Both the position numbers and the translations under genes were made by a program. A DNA stretch of 64,000 bases from Symsagittifera roscoffensis (taxonomy: Eukaryota > Xenacoelomorpha > Acoela > Convolutidae), in NCBI RefSeq assembly GCF_963678635.1, contig NW_026970972.1:162876-226875 (forward strand), written 5' to 3'. The stretch's first letter is position 1; the number at the start of each line of letters is the position of its first letter. The notes beneath the pieces are model-generated. The model did no database searches. It had not been told where the DNA came from and worked only from the letters and a program-made list of their open reading frames with translations. Positions 32,601 to 42,179 of the stretch are shown one piece after another.

Positions 32601-35600
32601 CGAATTCCTGTCGGAATAGGTATCCATTCCTGAGTTTCGGGATTCATCATCCGTCGAAGGTGTTGTGCTGGAGACTGCACGCTCCTCCAGATCATGTCTG
32701 TATTTCCTTCGCATCCATCTGAACTCCCCGGACAAAACCTTGTTCTCTAGGTCCTGTTTCTCATCAGGAATTTTCTCGTCTATCTCGGACTCCCCGGACC
32801 AATTCACTTGTCCCGGGTGTTGATCTTGTGATCGCTGGTTTTTCTCCTTATCCTTCTCCCCGGACAAATAGTCTTGCAGCAGATTTTGTTTTACAACTTC
32901 ACCCTCTTTATCCCGGTCTACAAAGGTGACAGTTTTCTTTTGCTTGCCGCTCTCCTGTCCTTTCTGTCCGTAAGAAGTACTGGTTAAAATCTCTTGGGGT
33001 ATTGAGGATACTAGTTGCTGAACTATTGTCCTACAATCCCTCTCGTTCTCTTCGTGTTGTCGTCTGGACGGCATGATCTTGACCTTCTCACTGACTGTTA
33101 GCGATGCCACTGCTGCTGTCCACTCGGGGTTATCTCTGGTCACTTCTCTTTCTAACAATCCACCCAGCATCCGCATCACTTGGGGTGTGACTTGCACCGT
33201 TTTATCCAAAAATGAGAGGCTGTTTATATTCATGCGAGAGAGTTCTTGCTGGACCAGGTTCGAGCGCAGCAACAGATCCAATGGGACCGGGTCCTCCCTT
33301 GACAGGATCTTTATCTCGGCTGCTTTCTCTACAGGTAACTCAGGATGCCCTGGAATTGGATGTCCAGACTTATCCAACCATCTCGTTAAGGGAAGCGCTT
33401 CATAAGTTTCTTTGTCCAGAAACGAGAATCCCTTCTTTACTTCCGCCTGATTGGCCTGCTTCTGCTCCAATCTTTCATAGAACTCAGTTTTCTTACTGAG
33501 GCTGTCAGCATTCTGGTGTTTATCACGCATCCTATGTTCGATTATCATATGGTAGCCATCCAGTCTTACTATCCATCTACCAATATAACTCTGATCCATC
33601 GAGTAGGTTTTCAACCAGGATAACGCTCTGTTGTCCACGCGTAACTTGAAGGGAGCGCTCCCCAAGTATGCACGGTACTTCTCCACGAAGGTGACTACTG
33701 CAAACATTTCTGATTTTGGTGCGCCATATTTCATCTCTGTGTCACTCAAGACTTTGCTGCCGTATGCAATGGGACGGAGAACTGTTCTTCCGTTCCATTC
33801 TTGCTCTTGATGCAATATTCCTGAGATGGCCACCACCGATGCGTCTGTGTCGAGAACATACATGCCCTTTTCTGTAGGCATGCCCAGCACTGGCGCTTCG
33901 CACAGTTCCCGTTTTATGTTCTCGAAGGCAACCTGTGCCTCAACGTTCCATTCGAACTTTTTCCCTTTGTTGCGCATCAGCTTCTGCATCGGGTACACCT
34001 TGTCCGCGTATCCTTTTATGAATTCTCGGTAGTAATTGGCAAACCCTAGGAAGCTCATTAGCTGTGTGTCCGTCCTCGGAGCCTTCCATGTCAGCACAGC
34101 CTCTACTGCTTCCGGATCTGGCCTCACACCATGCCTGTCCACCATTCTTCCCAGGTACTTGATCGAATCCCTAAGGATTTCACATTTCGATGGTTTGCAT
34201 TTCAAGCCTGCTCTTTTCATACATCCGAAGACCTCATCGAGCCGATCAATGTGATCCTCCAGGGTCGGTGTCGCTATGACTACGTCATCCACGTAGCACA
34301 TCAAGAGATTCCCGTACTTTTTGGTCACTCCTGTCAAAGCCTGAGCCATCAGCCTTTGAAAAGTTGCTGTTGCATTGCACAAGCCGAAGGGCATCCTCTT
34401 CCACTGGTACAACCCCAATTCGCACGCGAATCCGGTTTTCTCTCTGTCCTTCTTTCGCAGAGGAACCTGCCAGAAGGCAGAACCCAAGTCCAATGTGGTG
34501 AAGAACTTTGCATCACCAAGTTTAGATAGGCTCTCGTCTATTCGCGGTATCGGGTACGCATCTTTAATCGTTACCGCGTTCAAGTAATGAAAGTCGCAAC
34601 AAAATCTAAGCTGCCCCCCTTTCTTTTTCGCCATGACTACCCCGCAAGCCCACGGCGATTTCGAGGGTTCTATCATGTCGTATTCAAGCAACATTTCTAT
34701 TTCCGCTCGGCACGCTTCCGATTTATGTGGCGTCATTCGCCTTGCGCCTTCCCTATGGGGAACGGCGCCCTCTTCTAGTTCGATTTCGTGTTCGACGAAA
34801 TTACAGCAACCGATGTCCGCCTTATGTTTTGAAAATACTTCGGCGTTCCGATCTAGGAGGTCCCGCAATTTTTCGAAATCTCCCTCACTTATTTTTCCTT
34901 TCAAATGTTCTATCTCTGGCAAAACCGGTTTGTCAGATTCTAGTTCGTACGACGAGGGGCGTTCCGGAAAATTCAAGCAGCTTGATAAGCCGTCGCCCGT
35001 TTCGGATTTCTTTGAAAACAATTTATGAATAGATTTTAATTCATTAATCCTCTTTAAAATTTTATCTTTATTGGCATGATAAGGACAGTCTTTCACATTA
35101 TGTTTCTTCAAGTTTTGTGTCTCCTCATAGTCGGTCCTCATCGGCAAAGCGTAGCCAAGCTTCTTTCCACGCTGGATTGAAACCGTGGTGTCCAGTGTGT
35201 TCAACAACACACTGACACACAGTCCGTTTCGCGTTACCGAGAAGCTCCGGCCTAAAATCACCGAACTCTGACTATTTGGATTCGGTACTAAGCAAACCTG
35301 TTTACTATCACTTAACGAATTTAAATTTCTCATTCTAAAAATTGCTACTACAGCTTGTCCTGGTTGTAACTTTACTTTTCTATCCAAAAAAACTGGTACC
35401 TTATTTTCATCTGTTATTATCCTATTAATTGGTCTCTTAACATACTTTCGGTCCGGGTTTCTAATCCGTATTAGACCGTTGTTCAAGTCAATCATCACGT
35501 CAAAATTCCTGACAAAATCTCTGCCCAAGATGAATTGGTCGGCGTCGTCCAGATTCTCTACCACCAGGAAGCTCATCCAAAGGTCTCGTCCTCCCATGTG

Positions 35601-38261
35601 AAGGACCGTTATCGGTGTTCTTCCAGCTACGTAGATAGCTCCTCGATTTGCGGCGGCTAGTCGGAGATTCGTAGGAATCAGATCTTCCCGTGTGAAGCCC
35701 ATTCTTTCCCAAGTTTTTATCGGCATCACACTCACCACCGCTCCTGTGTCCAGAAGCCCTGTGACTCCGATTTTTGTTCCATTGGTGTCGAGCAGGTGTG
35801 CTGTCACATCTGCTTCATATCCAATGTGTACCGCGTCTTGTTCCATCATGGCGTCATGGCCTATCCTGCGGACTTTGAGTTCCTCTTCACCCAAATAGAT
35901 CTGCCCTATTTGGTCATCATCTGTTGTTACATAAGTCCTGGTGTAGATACTGATCCCATCCACGTTCAGCATCGCTTGATACGGCCCATAGACTTCTAGG
36001 TAGCGTCCATGAAGTTTCTTCATGCGAGGGCCACCCGTGGTCAGTAGTGCCCTCACAGCCCTCGATTCGGTGCGTGGCTCCATCTGCCTCAGATAGTCTG
36101 CATATGTGTCCAAATGCATCAAAGTGAACTCAGACGGTTCACTCAGATTTCTGATTACCTGATGCCCTGCTACCGAGATTATCGACTGTATTTTACTTCC
36201 TTGCGGTGCCATACCGAATCTCTGACCAGAGATAACATTAAGTTTCATGCTCAAGCTGCTTGGTGCTTTTGCCTCTTCAACTTCCGTTGCTTCAAAGGCG
36301 TTCAGTTGCTCCTGTAATTTTTCATTCTCCAGCTCGAGTTTCACCTTTTGCTCAATCTCTTTCGTCACTAGTTCCTGCTGTACTCTATTTATAGCATCCC
36401 TCGCAGCTGCCCTATAATCGATTTTGAAGTCATCGGCCGCAGTTGCTGGTTCCGGTTCACGTGCTTCCTCTGTTACCGCTTGCATCTTCTTTGCCACCAG
36501 CTCTTGAGGTTTATCCTTTCTGCGTGCCTCCGCTTCACTCAAAAGTCGAGCCTTGCTGGCTTTCACTCCTGACAAAGCTTCTTCATGTCTTGGATGCTTG
36601 ATGTCTGCCACTGCATCCCAGAATTGCGGACAATCTGATTTAAAATGACCTTCCAAGTTACAAAAGAAACACCTCGGGCCGAATTTCGCAATTACTCCTC
36701 TCATGAAATCCTCATGATCCAACTCTGACGCATCTTCGTCCTCGAGGCTAAAGCCTATTGCTTTCATGCCTTGTTTGTAAGCTGGGCATGCTGACACATG
36801 ATGGTCTGTTGAACTGCAATTAGCACAAGAACGTCTCTTGTCCATATCATCCCTCGGTTTATACCAATTGTTCTCTTGGTTTGCTGGTCCGTTGTTAAAA
36901 TTGCCATAATTGTTCTTGTAATATCCAGATCTCGAAGGAGGTTTCAACAAAAGATACTCTTTTGATTTGAGCCTCAACTCCTCCGGTGTTGGCGCATTAG
37001 TTGATAGTGGTGTGTAATGCGTTGCTAGCATCGTACGAAGTTCATCATTTTTCACACCATCGATGAATTTTGAGGCTACGGCCAGGTTCATCCTTCGGTT
37101 TGACTCATCCGGTTGGCTGCGTCTTCTCAGCATTTCCAAATCATCGAGAAACTTGTCTATTGTTTCATCTTCTCGTTGCCTCCGTTTCTCGAAGCGCATC
37201 AACACCTGGTGCCCCTGCACCCCTGATCCGAAACGGTTTAACAAGATTTCGAAGATTTTCTCAGCAGTGTCACGTTGATACTGTTTCTTGGCCATGACAC
37301 AGTTCAGGGCTGTCCCTTCTAAGTTGCTGGTGAGCGCGCTGCATTCCTGTCTCTCCGACAAGTCCTCTTCCTCGAAATGCAGCTTCATTACCTCTATCCA
37401 GGTATCAATACAGCCATCAGATTCGTCTTTGTAGCATCTTGGCTTCTTAAAGACTCTTCTGGACTTCTCACTGCGTTCATTGGTTCTAGATAACCTCGTC
37501 AGGAATGTCTCCAAAGACCTGTTCAGGGGTTCAAATGCTGTGGCCATTGCCGTAGCATCCCTTGAGTGTCCCGCTTGAGTGTCCTCACACCTTGTCGAAG
37601 GCTCTGTGTGCGGTGCATCCCTGCAATCCGAATCACCATGAGCGTTTCCTGCTTGACCTGCATGACTCCTCTTCGGGCTTGCATGCGCCCTGTTGCCGGA
37701 ATCACTTCTCCCAGTCGCATGTGTGCCTTGCGTTGGTCGTTCGTCAGAGGTCTGCCTGTTCCCCGTTGAATTTGCTCTACTGTTCGGGCCCCATGCTGTA
37801 TTACCCCTTGTGGCATAGCCTGATGAACTGCCCCTGCCTCTAGTGGATCCATATGTCTTCCTCCTTTGATGTTCATTGAAGTTCACCCTCGGTTCCCTGC
37901 TGGGACCTCCCGAGTTCGGCTCTCCTTCTTTTGGTCCACTCTTGCTGCTTAGTAGACCGTCCAACCTATCCATGATAGCCTGCGTTCGCCTCTCCATCAT
38001 CGCGTCTATTTTTGTGTCCAGAGACCCAAGAGACTGCTCTTGCTGATTTCTTAACTTCTCCATGTCGGCTCTTAAGCGTAACTCCCTCTGTTCCGCCTCT
38101 CTTGTCATTCGCGACAAGTTCCTCGTCATATGTTCGTCCGTTCTTTCTTTCAAGCGTTTTTCGCTTCTGCCAACTTCTTGTCTGTTGCGGTTTATTTCTT
38201 CCCGCAGACTTTCTCTTTCAATGTGAACTGCTCTTTCTAGTTCACTCATCCTTATCGACAT
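29622..38261 (-). CDS. gag-pol: Element B Gag-Pol polyprotein with C-terminal macro-like domain (2879 codons)
   Basis: One open frame with no gag-pol frameshift. In order: coiled coil (about 5-90), Gly/Ser/Arg-rich linker, capsid-like region (about 270-420), two C-X2-C-X4-H-X4-C knuckles (near 474 and 529), retropepsin LLDTGAVVSVMP (near 837), RT with TLDLGSAF and YVDD (near 1324), Ty3/Gypsy RNase H with DTDAS (near 1470) to HQNADSLS (near 1583), a 500-residue acidic linker, integrase with the HHCC zinc domain (near 2097-2132), catalytic Asp in QIDHQK (2162), SDNGTAF (2222), VERQN (2257), a GPF motif (2397), another acidic linker, and a macro-like domain (about 2690-2870). All RT, protease and integrase catalytic residues are present. 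Its size is far above the usual 1000-1500 residues. The frame probably starts upstream: in the same frame, only a TAA at 38265-38267 separates it from further Gag sequence. Confidence 0.93.
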   Translation of the reverse strand: MSIRMSELERAVHIERESLREEINRNRQEVGRSEKRLKERTDEHMTRNLSRMTREAEQRELRLRADMEKLRNQQEQSLGSLDTKIDAMMERRTQAIMDRLDGLLSSKSGPKEGEPNSGGPSREPRVNFNEHQRRKTYGSTRGRGSSSGYATRGNTAWGPNSRANSTGNRQTSDERPTQGTHATGRSDSGNRAHASPKRSHAGQAGNAHGDSDCRDAPHTEPSTRCEDTQAGHSRDATAMATAFEPLNRSLETFLTRLSRTNERSEKSRRVFKKPRCYKDESDGCIDTWIEVMKLHFEEEDLSERQECSALTSNLEGTALNCVMAKKQYQRDTAEKIFEILLNRFGSGVQGHQVLMRFEKRRQREDETIDKFLDDLEMLRRRSQPDESNRRMNLAVASKFIDGVKNDELRTMLATHYTPLSTNAPTPEELRLKSKEYLLLKPPSRSGYYKNNYGNFNNGPANQENNWYKPRDDMDKRRSCANCSSTDHHVSACPAYKQGMKAIGFSLEDEDASELDHEDFMRGVIAKFGPRCFFCNLEGHFKSDCPQFWDAVADIKHPRHEEALSGVKASKARLLSEAEARRKDKPQELVAKKMQAVTEEAREPEPATAADDFKIDYRAAARDAINRVQQELVTKEIEQKVKLELENEKLQEQLNAFEATEVEEAKAPSSLSMKLNVISGQRFGMAPQGSKIQSIISVAGHQVIRNLSEPSEFTLMHLDTYADYLRQMEPRTESRAVRALLTTGGPRMKKLHGRYLEVYGPYQAMLNVDGISIYTRTYVTTDDDQIGQIYLGEEELKVRRIGHDAMMEQDAVHIGYEADVTAHLLDTNGTKIGVTGLLDTGAVVSVMPIKTWERMGFTREDLIPTNLRLAAANRGAIYVAGRTPITVLHMGGRDLWMSFLVVENLDDADQFILGRDFVRNFDVMIDLNNGLIRIRNPDRKYVKRPINRIITDENKVPVFLDRKVKLQPGQAVVAIFRMRNLNSLSDSKQVCLVPNPNSQSSVILGRSFSVTRNGLCVSVLLNTLDTTVSIQRGKKLGYALPMRTDYEETQNLKKHNVKDCPYHANKDKILKRINELKSIHKLFSKKSETGDGLSSCLNFPERPSSYELESDKPVLPEIEHLKGKISEGDFEKLRDLLDRNAEVFSKHKADIGCCNFVEHEIELEEGAVPHREGARRMTPHKSEACRAEIEMLLEYDMIEPSKSPWACGVVMAKKKGGQLRFCCDFHYLNAVTIKDAYPIPRIDESLSKLGDAKFFTTLDLGSAFWQVPLRKKDREKTGFACELGLYQWKRMPFGLCNATATFQRLMAQALTGVTKKYGNLLMCYVDDVVIATPTLEDHIDRLDEVFGCMKRAGLKCKPSKCEILRDSIKYLGRMVDRHGVRPDPEAVEAVLTWKAPRTDTQLMSFLGFANYYREFIKGYADKVYPMQKLMRNKGKKFEWNVEAQVAFENIKRELCEAPVLGMPTEKGMYVLDTDASVVAISGILHQEQEWNGRTVLRPIAYGSKVLSDTEMKYGAPKSEMFAVVTFVEKYRAYLGSAPFKLRVDNRALSWLKTYSMDQSYIGRWIVRLDGYHMIIEHRMRDKHQNADSLSKKTEFYERLEQKQANQAEVKKGFSFLDKETYEALPLTRWLDKSGHPIPGHPELPVEKAAEIKILSREDPVPLDLLLRSNLVQQELSRMNINSLSFLDKTVQVTPQVMRMLGGLLEREVTRDNPEWTAAVASLTVSEKVKIMPSRRQHEENERDCRTIVQQLVSSIPQEILTSTSYGQKGQESGKQKKTVTFVDRDKEGEVVKQNLLQDYLSGEKDKEKNQRSQDQHPGQVNWSGESEIDEKIPDEKQDLENKVLSGEFRWMRRKYRHDLEERAVSSTTPSTDDESRNSGMDTYSDRNSTSGLELSELAIHTLLVETRAKDLDREVYQDPDSDRYLIPSERVFENAADDLETIAVSKRSMSLLPQKEAVRTDLQPFQQETQPLAKIWCVKMEEDTHQPNELNSQMRVMKTYLKARYRLSDLLRAQRNDRMTSNLKRWIENGAPDKGDLEEDSYRILRQYFMQKEGRLYLNKDGIVACRRREEDKVLYKYNAIVLPQLYQTELLFRSHDQMGHQGIDKVYQRILKRFEWPGMKKACEKWGVTACLSCQQVKDPRKLRFPLQSIESSEFNEVVQIDHQKICMTDSGYNQVLVMIDHFTKYAEAVPCITASAEETCDHLINTWIARHGCPMTFQSDNGTAFVGELTKELMRRSQVAQAHSTTYHPQTNGLVERQNRTLVSMLMVYCSRYMTDWDRYLPQVMGAYNSTQHSTTGVSPHMMLTGHEKSLPLTFFYPEYEGKKTSPQVYVREVIKRQQELNDLCRRNTQQAQARQRKRFDKKAAGAKAHSVGDYVWVFQNVIPPKGTKKLLKKWRGPFMITEVHQEGRFYRLSTGRAAHYENIKPHNPSTEDWCIPADMEEGDYLMMDPACEVNEKGTREKNDGNEIVEEGTDTPLDLDPNEKIEADDETLPYAEEDWQDPEQTEVPKNLEPDLPFTIQTRQKDGTRQRKKYNPYGDDFVVDRIDLKKIVEEVVGLEEITVSQDIDIVDDHNDEWVDDWSKPEVEFDDEQQQSNEQDLTNLRVLEWLNEMTSDPKETSVTIQDVDRESAKYIKTERDDPSWAAQEGQLLIPASNLDLIPGMRSTGTPMDIFVRGVGVGLTHTENLIIKKIRIARETGDLEAETGEEPKKPAIGRVVESYFNLPNEYSSNIILTDSDFILTNRTCAVAITADMSFRTALAADFKREYKNVEFLWKQRPGIGGVAALPPAVSQIPGKYLCFLVTRATEKQHVDPENLVLSLTRRRDFLVEMDVKELSLPVYNPNRGRLHPRELYALVHVIFSDANIQVYLHKKYYLSIG
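29640..30180 (-). other. Macro-like (ADP-ribose-binding) domain at the C-terminus of Pol, element B
   Basis: After integrase and an acidic linker, the last 180 residues show the order of a macro domain of the OARD1/Poa1p type: a DSDFILTN start, a helix ALAADFKREY (in place of the A-x-x-F-K-K-K-F helix), GGVAALP, a strand GKYLCFLVTR, a helix ENLVLSLTR, a strand VKELSLP, a loop NPNRGRL where OARD1 has its G-C-G-L-D catalytic loop, a helix RELYALVHVIF, and a strand NIQVYLH. A and C share all of these. The loop sequence differs, so ADP-ribose binding is possible but hydrolysis is uncertain. The assignment is by eye and needs a profile search. Confidence 0.65.
30205..30272 (-). promoter_or_regulatory. 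DNA block conserved in all three elements, with an internal PPT-like motif
   Basis: About 68 bp from atcaagttttcagtgtggg to gtccccgtcgat is almost identical to 52802-52872 in C and 3979-4050 in A, including at third codon positions, while the flanking coding sequence differs widely. It contains ctccccggac (30233-30242), the PPT decamer, beside a further purine-rich run on the sense strand. Encoded residues are IFVRGVGVGLTHTENL. A cis-acting role is inferred. Confidence 0.45.
32724..32865 (-). promoter_or_regulatory. Three PPT-like decamers in the RNase H-integrase linker of B
   Basis: Exact copies of ctccccggac lie at 32724-32733, 32790-32799 and 32856-32865, evenly spaced by 66 bp. Each encodes SGE. 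The same motif forms the 3' PPT of this element. They may be central polypurine tracts, or a short duplicated protein motif. Confidence 0.4.
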
Positions 38262-38264
38262 CTG

Positions 38265-39229
38265 TTAATTTTGTTCTCCTAAACTGCCCACTATGTTGTT
38301 TAAGGCTTCCTCTAGTGCTGCCCCGTTATCCACGAGTGGCGTCACTAGTGGCGGTGTAACCCTGTCAGTCCCAGGTAACTTCGTGCTTGTCGAGATCCGG
38401 GCCTTGACTCTCTGCTTCAACGTCTTTTCATTATTTATTTCTGGATCCATTAACGCATTGCCTAGCCCTCTGGTTCTACTCTCTTCAGGTTGTGGCTCCA
38501 AATTTGTCCTAATCGCGAAGTCCTTTGAATGGCCCGGTGTGTTTGCCTCCTTGCTTATCGTTGTCACTACACCAAATTTGTCCATGTTTCCAGTCTCTCT
38601 ACCGACGTGTGCCTCACTCTCCTGGATCGAACTATTGAGGCTGACTTGAGATCCAAAGTCCCCTTGCTCTTCTTCATCTTCCTCATCCTCCTGGGACTCA
38701 CCATCGTTTCCTGCTCCTCCTCCCATGCTGAATGGAAAGAAGTTTCCTAAGGTGTTCTTCATTCTTTCTGAGAACGATGACGACGTTGTTTGCTTCCCAG
38801 TTCCGCTTGCCATCATAGTGTTGTCTGTCGGAGATCTTCTCGTTGCCGCTACCTCAGTTGAGATGTCGGACAGTTCCGACATCTCTTCTCGATCCAATGT
38901 CCCGGTGGAACGGCAAAATCATGGCCTTGTTCTACCGGGGTAGATTCACTCGCCAGCCTTCTGCCTCTCCCTTCCAGTTCATTTACTTCCTGGTTGTCAT
39001 TCATGGTATGGTTCGTATTGACCTCCACTTCTAACAGTTCTCTTCGCTCTTCTGAGGTCTTTTGACTTCTCGTTTCAACCATTCTGCCTGAAACCGTCCC
39101 CCTTTTGTTAGACCGGGATCGCTTGATCCAATCCACAAAAGGATCGGTCATCGTTTTTCTTTGCTTTTCAGGTATGAATTTCCTAGAGCTATTACCTCGT
39201 TTTGGTATCCTTGACTTGTCTAAACTCAT
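38265..39229 (-). pseudogene. Element B Gag N-terminal acidic module (frameshift and nonsense)
   Basis: From ATG 39229 a 126-codon frame (MSLDKSRIPK...) includes MVETRSQKT, like MVSTRST in C. It then shifts near 38870-38900 into the frame that runs to 38265 (acidic stretch EDEEDEEEQ, SFSERMKNTLGNFF resembling SFTERLAMMVG). A TAA at 38265-38267 then precedes, by one codon and in the same frame, the ATG of the 2879-codon frame. Only TTG, not ATG, opens the second part, so it is not an independent gene. Either two mutations have cut this module off, or the stop is read through. Confidence 0.6.
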
Positions 39230-42149
39230 TCTTTATTTGTCACTTTCCTATGCCTACTCTTGACTCAATTGCTAGAGACCTTATAGTTTTATTAACAATA
39301 ATAATGACACAACACAATAAATTTCACCAGATTCTATTAAATAGTGACCACGAATCCCTGTATGTTGTCAGAGTACAGTTTGTATAAAATTTATTCACAC
39401 TAGCCGATTATCGGTCCAAAGATCTGGAAACTAGCACAATATGATGTTATCAGTCAATTTAAAAGATAGTGTACTCACTACCCAATCAAACACAGTTTAG
39501 GTTGATTTAAAATCAAAAACAAAAAAATATATATTGACACAATATGAATGTATATATAAAAAAACGTATGTGTCTTGTACTCTTAGTCGGTCGCAGTACA
39601 ATAGTCGAACCTGTCTTTTAAAGAAAAAGCTTTCCCTGATTGGTGCTGCACCAAACAGACAAGACTTTGAAGGCAGTTATTTTCTCAAGTGGGCGTCTAT
39701 TGCACCCACCGAGTACTGTGTTACCTATCTGCCTTCGGACTGCCCGAGCTAGACCTACTAAAATCCTCAGGGCAGTCACTTTTCCCAAAAACGTATTATG
39801 TTCCAATCCACACCAATGAGTCACGCTCTTTTTAATTTAGACTTAGTGTCGCGAATACCCGAGTTCGGACCTGTTTTGTATTAGTCTGGTTCTTTTTGAA
39901 AGGCAAGTTACCAGTGCAGTCACTGATACCTAGCCTGTGTATTAATAACCTAATACCTCTCGCTTTTTAGTCTTTCTTTCGTTTACCTAAGTCCTTAATA
40001 AAATGATACCCCTCCGGATTGGCACAAATAGGACCCTTCCGGACTGTCAGAATATGGACCCCTCCGGATTTGGACCCCTCCGAATTAGCAACTATAAGAC
40101 CCCTCCGGATTCGGACCCCTCCGGTTTTGTGGAAAGTAGACCCCTCCGGATTCGGACCCCTCTGACTTTGAAAAATTTCGACCCCTCCGGATTGGGAGCC
40201 CTTAGCTCTGTCAAAGTAGCTTTTCGTAGTTTTCTTAATTTCAGCTTATACCCCTCCGGATACGTTCTGCGTTGCTTTTTTGCTGTTTGAATTAACTGGG
40301 AAGGGTAAAGGGTCCTTTCCTAGACCCCTCCGGATTAAAGTTAAGGCACTTATTTGACAATTCACACTAACGGTGAAGGGTCTTATCACTTGCCTAATTT
40401 CGACTCTATTATGGTTGTCTTGTGCCTTCAGCCCTCCCTTTTTGTCTAGAACTGTCCTAAGTTACTTAGTTCAATCGCTATCAACTTTTGGTAGGGGTAT
40501 AAGGGTTTTTCAGAAAAATTTATAAAACGTGAAGGGTGTACCCCTCCGGATTTGTGTAATTTGCTAAAAACAATCTCAAAAAATTTTCTCGCTCGCTTTT
40601 TCGAGTAATTCTCTTTCCTACTAGTAAGTTCAGCTAATTTCTGATCTAATGGTACCAAGATTGACTCGATATGCTCTGTAGTTCCAAAGTTATTAACCAA
40701 AACGTCTTTTTTCCAAACTCAAAAATTTTCTCTCTTATAGGTTCCGCCTAACTTTTTCCGCAAATCTGGTCCTTTCGACCTAAAAATTATTGATCTGAGC
40801 TCAGAAGGCCTATACTCTTCTAGTTCAATGCAAAAGATCCGATCTAAAACGCTTTTGTAGAAAAAATTTGCGAAAAACTATGCTACCTGGACCCCTCCGG
40901 ATTGATGAATCCACCAAATCAAACACGTTATGTTCGATTTCTCTGCAACCCGGAAGGCTTTCGGGTAGCGGGTTTTAAAACTCGTAGATTCACTAGTGGA
41001 CGTTGTCCGAACAACTATTTTTACTGTCCTGACTCAAAGATTTCAAAAAATTTTCTGATTTTATAGTGTTTCTTACTATCAAAAATGGGAAAATTTGGTT
41101 TTTGGTACCAAACTAGTTCCAACCACTTCCGAACTAAGGTTAACCGGTTCTACCTATTACAGTAGTGCAGTTACAATGTAACACACTAACTTAGTGCTTT
41201 TTTCCGTTTCAAAAATATCGATATGGGGGGATCAAAATATCGCTATTTTGACCCTAAAAACCGGTCTGTTTTCGTTGTTTTTCACTGAAAAACGATATAA
41301 GACTATTAATATAGGCTATATAAATAATAATATTAGTAATACTATACCCCTCCGGGTTTGTTTATTATCCGAATTAAGGTGCTTAACTCGGATATTCGCA
41401 GTTCGGTGAAGGGTCACTACAGTGCAGCACTGTCGGGCCCCCCACAGATTACTATCTTACTTTTTGTACCAAAAGGGATACAAAACTTGTTAACGATACC
41501 CAACAGTCGATTGTTGTTGTCGTTGAGCCCCTTCTTGTTGCTCCTTGTACTGCTTGCCGGATCGGTCTTCACCCAAGACCCTTCCGAATTGAGCGCAAAT
41601 CAGCTGACCCCTCCGGATTGAGCGCAATTTATCATTAACGTGCTTAAATGCTCAAATAACCCTACAGTACAAGCCTCACAAACGGCCTCAAAATTGATCG
41701 TAACGATCCTGACTGATATAAATGCCTGTAACAACAATATATCTATCAACAACAAACGGAGGGGTTGAATCACATCTTGTCTGGGGGGATGATTTCTACT
41801 GATTTTTTACTTTTTTTAACTGTTTTTGGTTTTTTCGGTTATTTTTTATGTTTTTTGTTTTTCTTGGGTACTATACTACTTTTTGTTTGGTTTTACTTAT
41901 ATCTTTAAGTGTTTTTGGTCACAAACCACTCAGGGGATGAGGGGTTCATGATTCCCCCCACCCTTCCTGGTTCGTGAATTTTCGGTCTTAACTAGGTTAA
42001 AAAACTATTCACGGTAATCCGGAAGGCTTCCGCGTTCCGAACTACCCTTCCGCCCCGGCAGTTTAGGCCTATTAAGGGCGTTAATGTGAGCATCCGCTCG
42101 GCGCGGAGTGCTCGTTAACGGTTCCGCCGGTCATGATGTTATGAAAAAA
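39230..42149. other. Element B leader (5' untranslated region)
   Basis: About 2.9 kb between Gag and the PBS. It is unlike the A/C leader except near the PBS, where a ccggaagg...cgttcc block (42018-42050) is shared. The first 770 bp (39230-40000) are AT-rich with no ORF I can support. The rest carries the dispersed CCCCTCCGG repeats. Confidence 0.75.
40003..41622. repeat. Dispersed short repeat gacccctccggatt in the B leader
   Basis: About a dozen exact copies of cccctccgg, mostly as gacccctccggatt or tacccctccggatt, plus variants (acccttccgga, cccctctgac). They cluster at 40003-40205 and then recur singly at about 40250, 40323, 40539, 40890, 41345 and 41608. The sense strand is purine-rich (AATCCGGAGGGGTC). 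The related aatccggaaggc occurs in the B LTR and near the PBS. Confidence 0.9.
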
Positions 42150-42167
42150 TAACACCCAGGAGCGCCA
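42150..42167 (-). other. Primer-binding site of element B
   Basis: Sense TGGCGCTCCTGGGTG, the same as in A and C, placed 12 nt inside the 5' LTR tip. Conservation of this block between otherwise diverged leaders is the main evidence. Confidence 0.75.
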
Positions 42168-42179
42168 TAAAAACATACA

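Noticed and set aside
39618-39824. 68-codon minus-strand ORF in the B leader
   Set aside because: No counterpart in A or C leaders and no recognisable motif; length is expected by chance.
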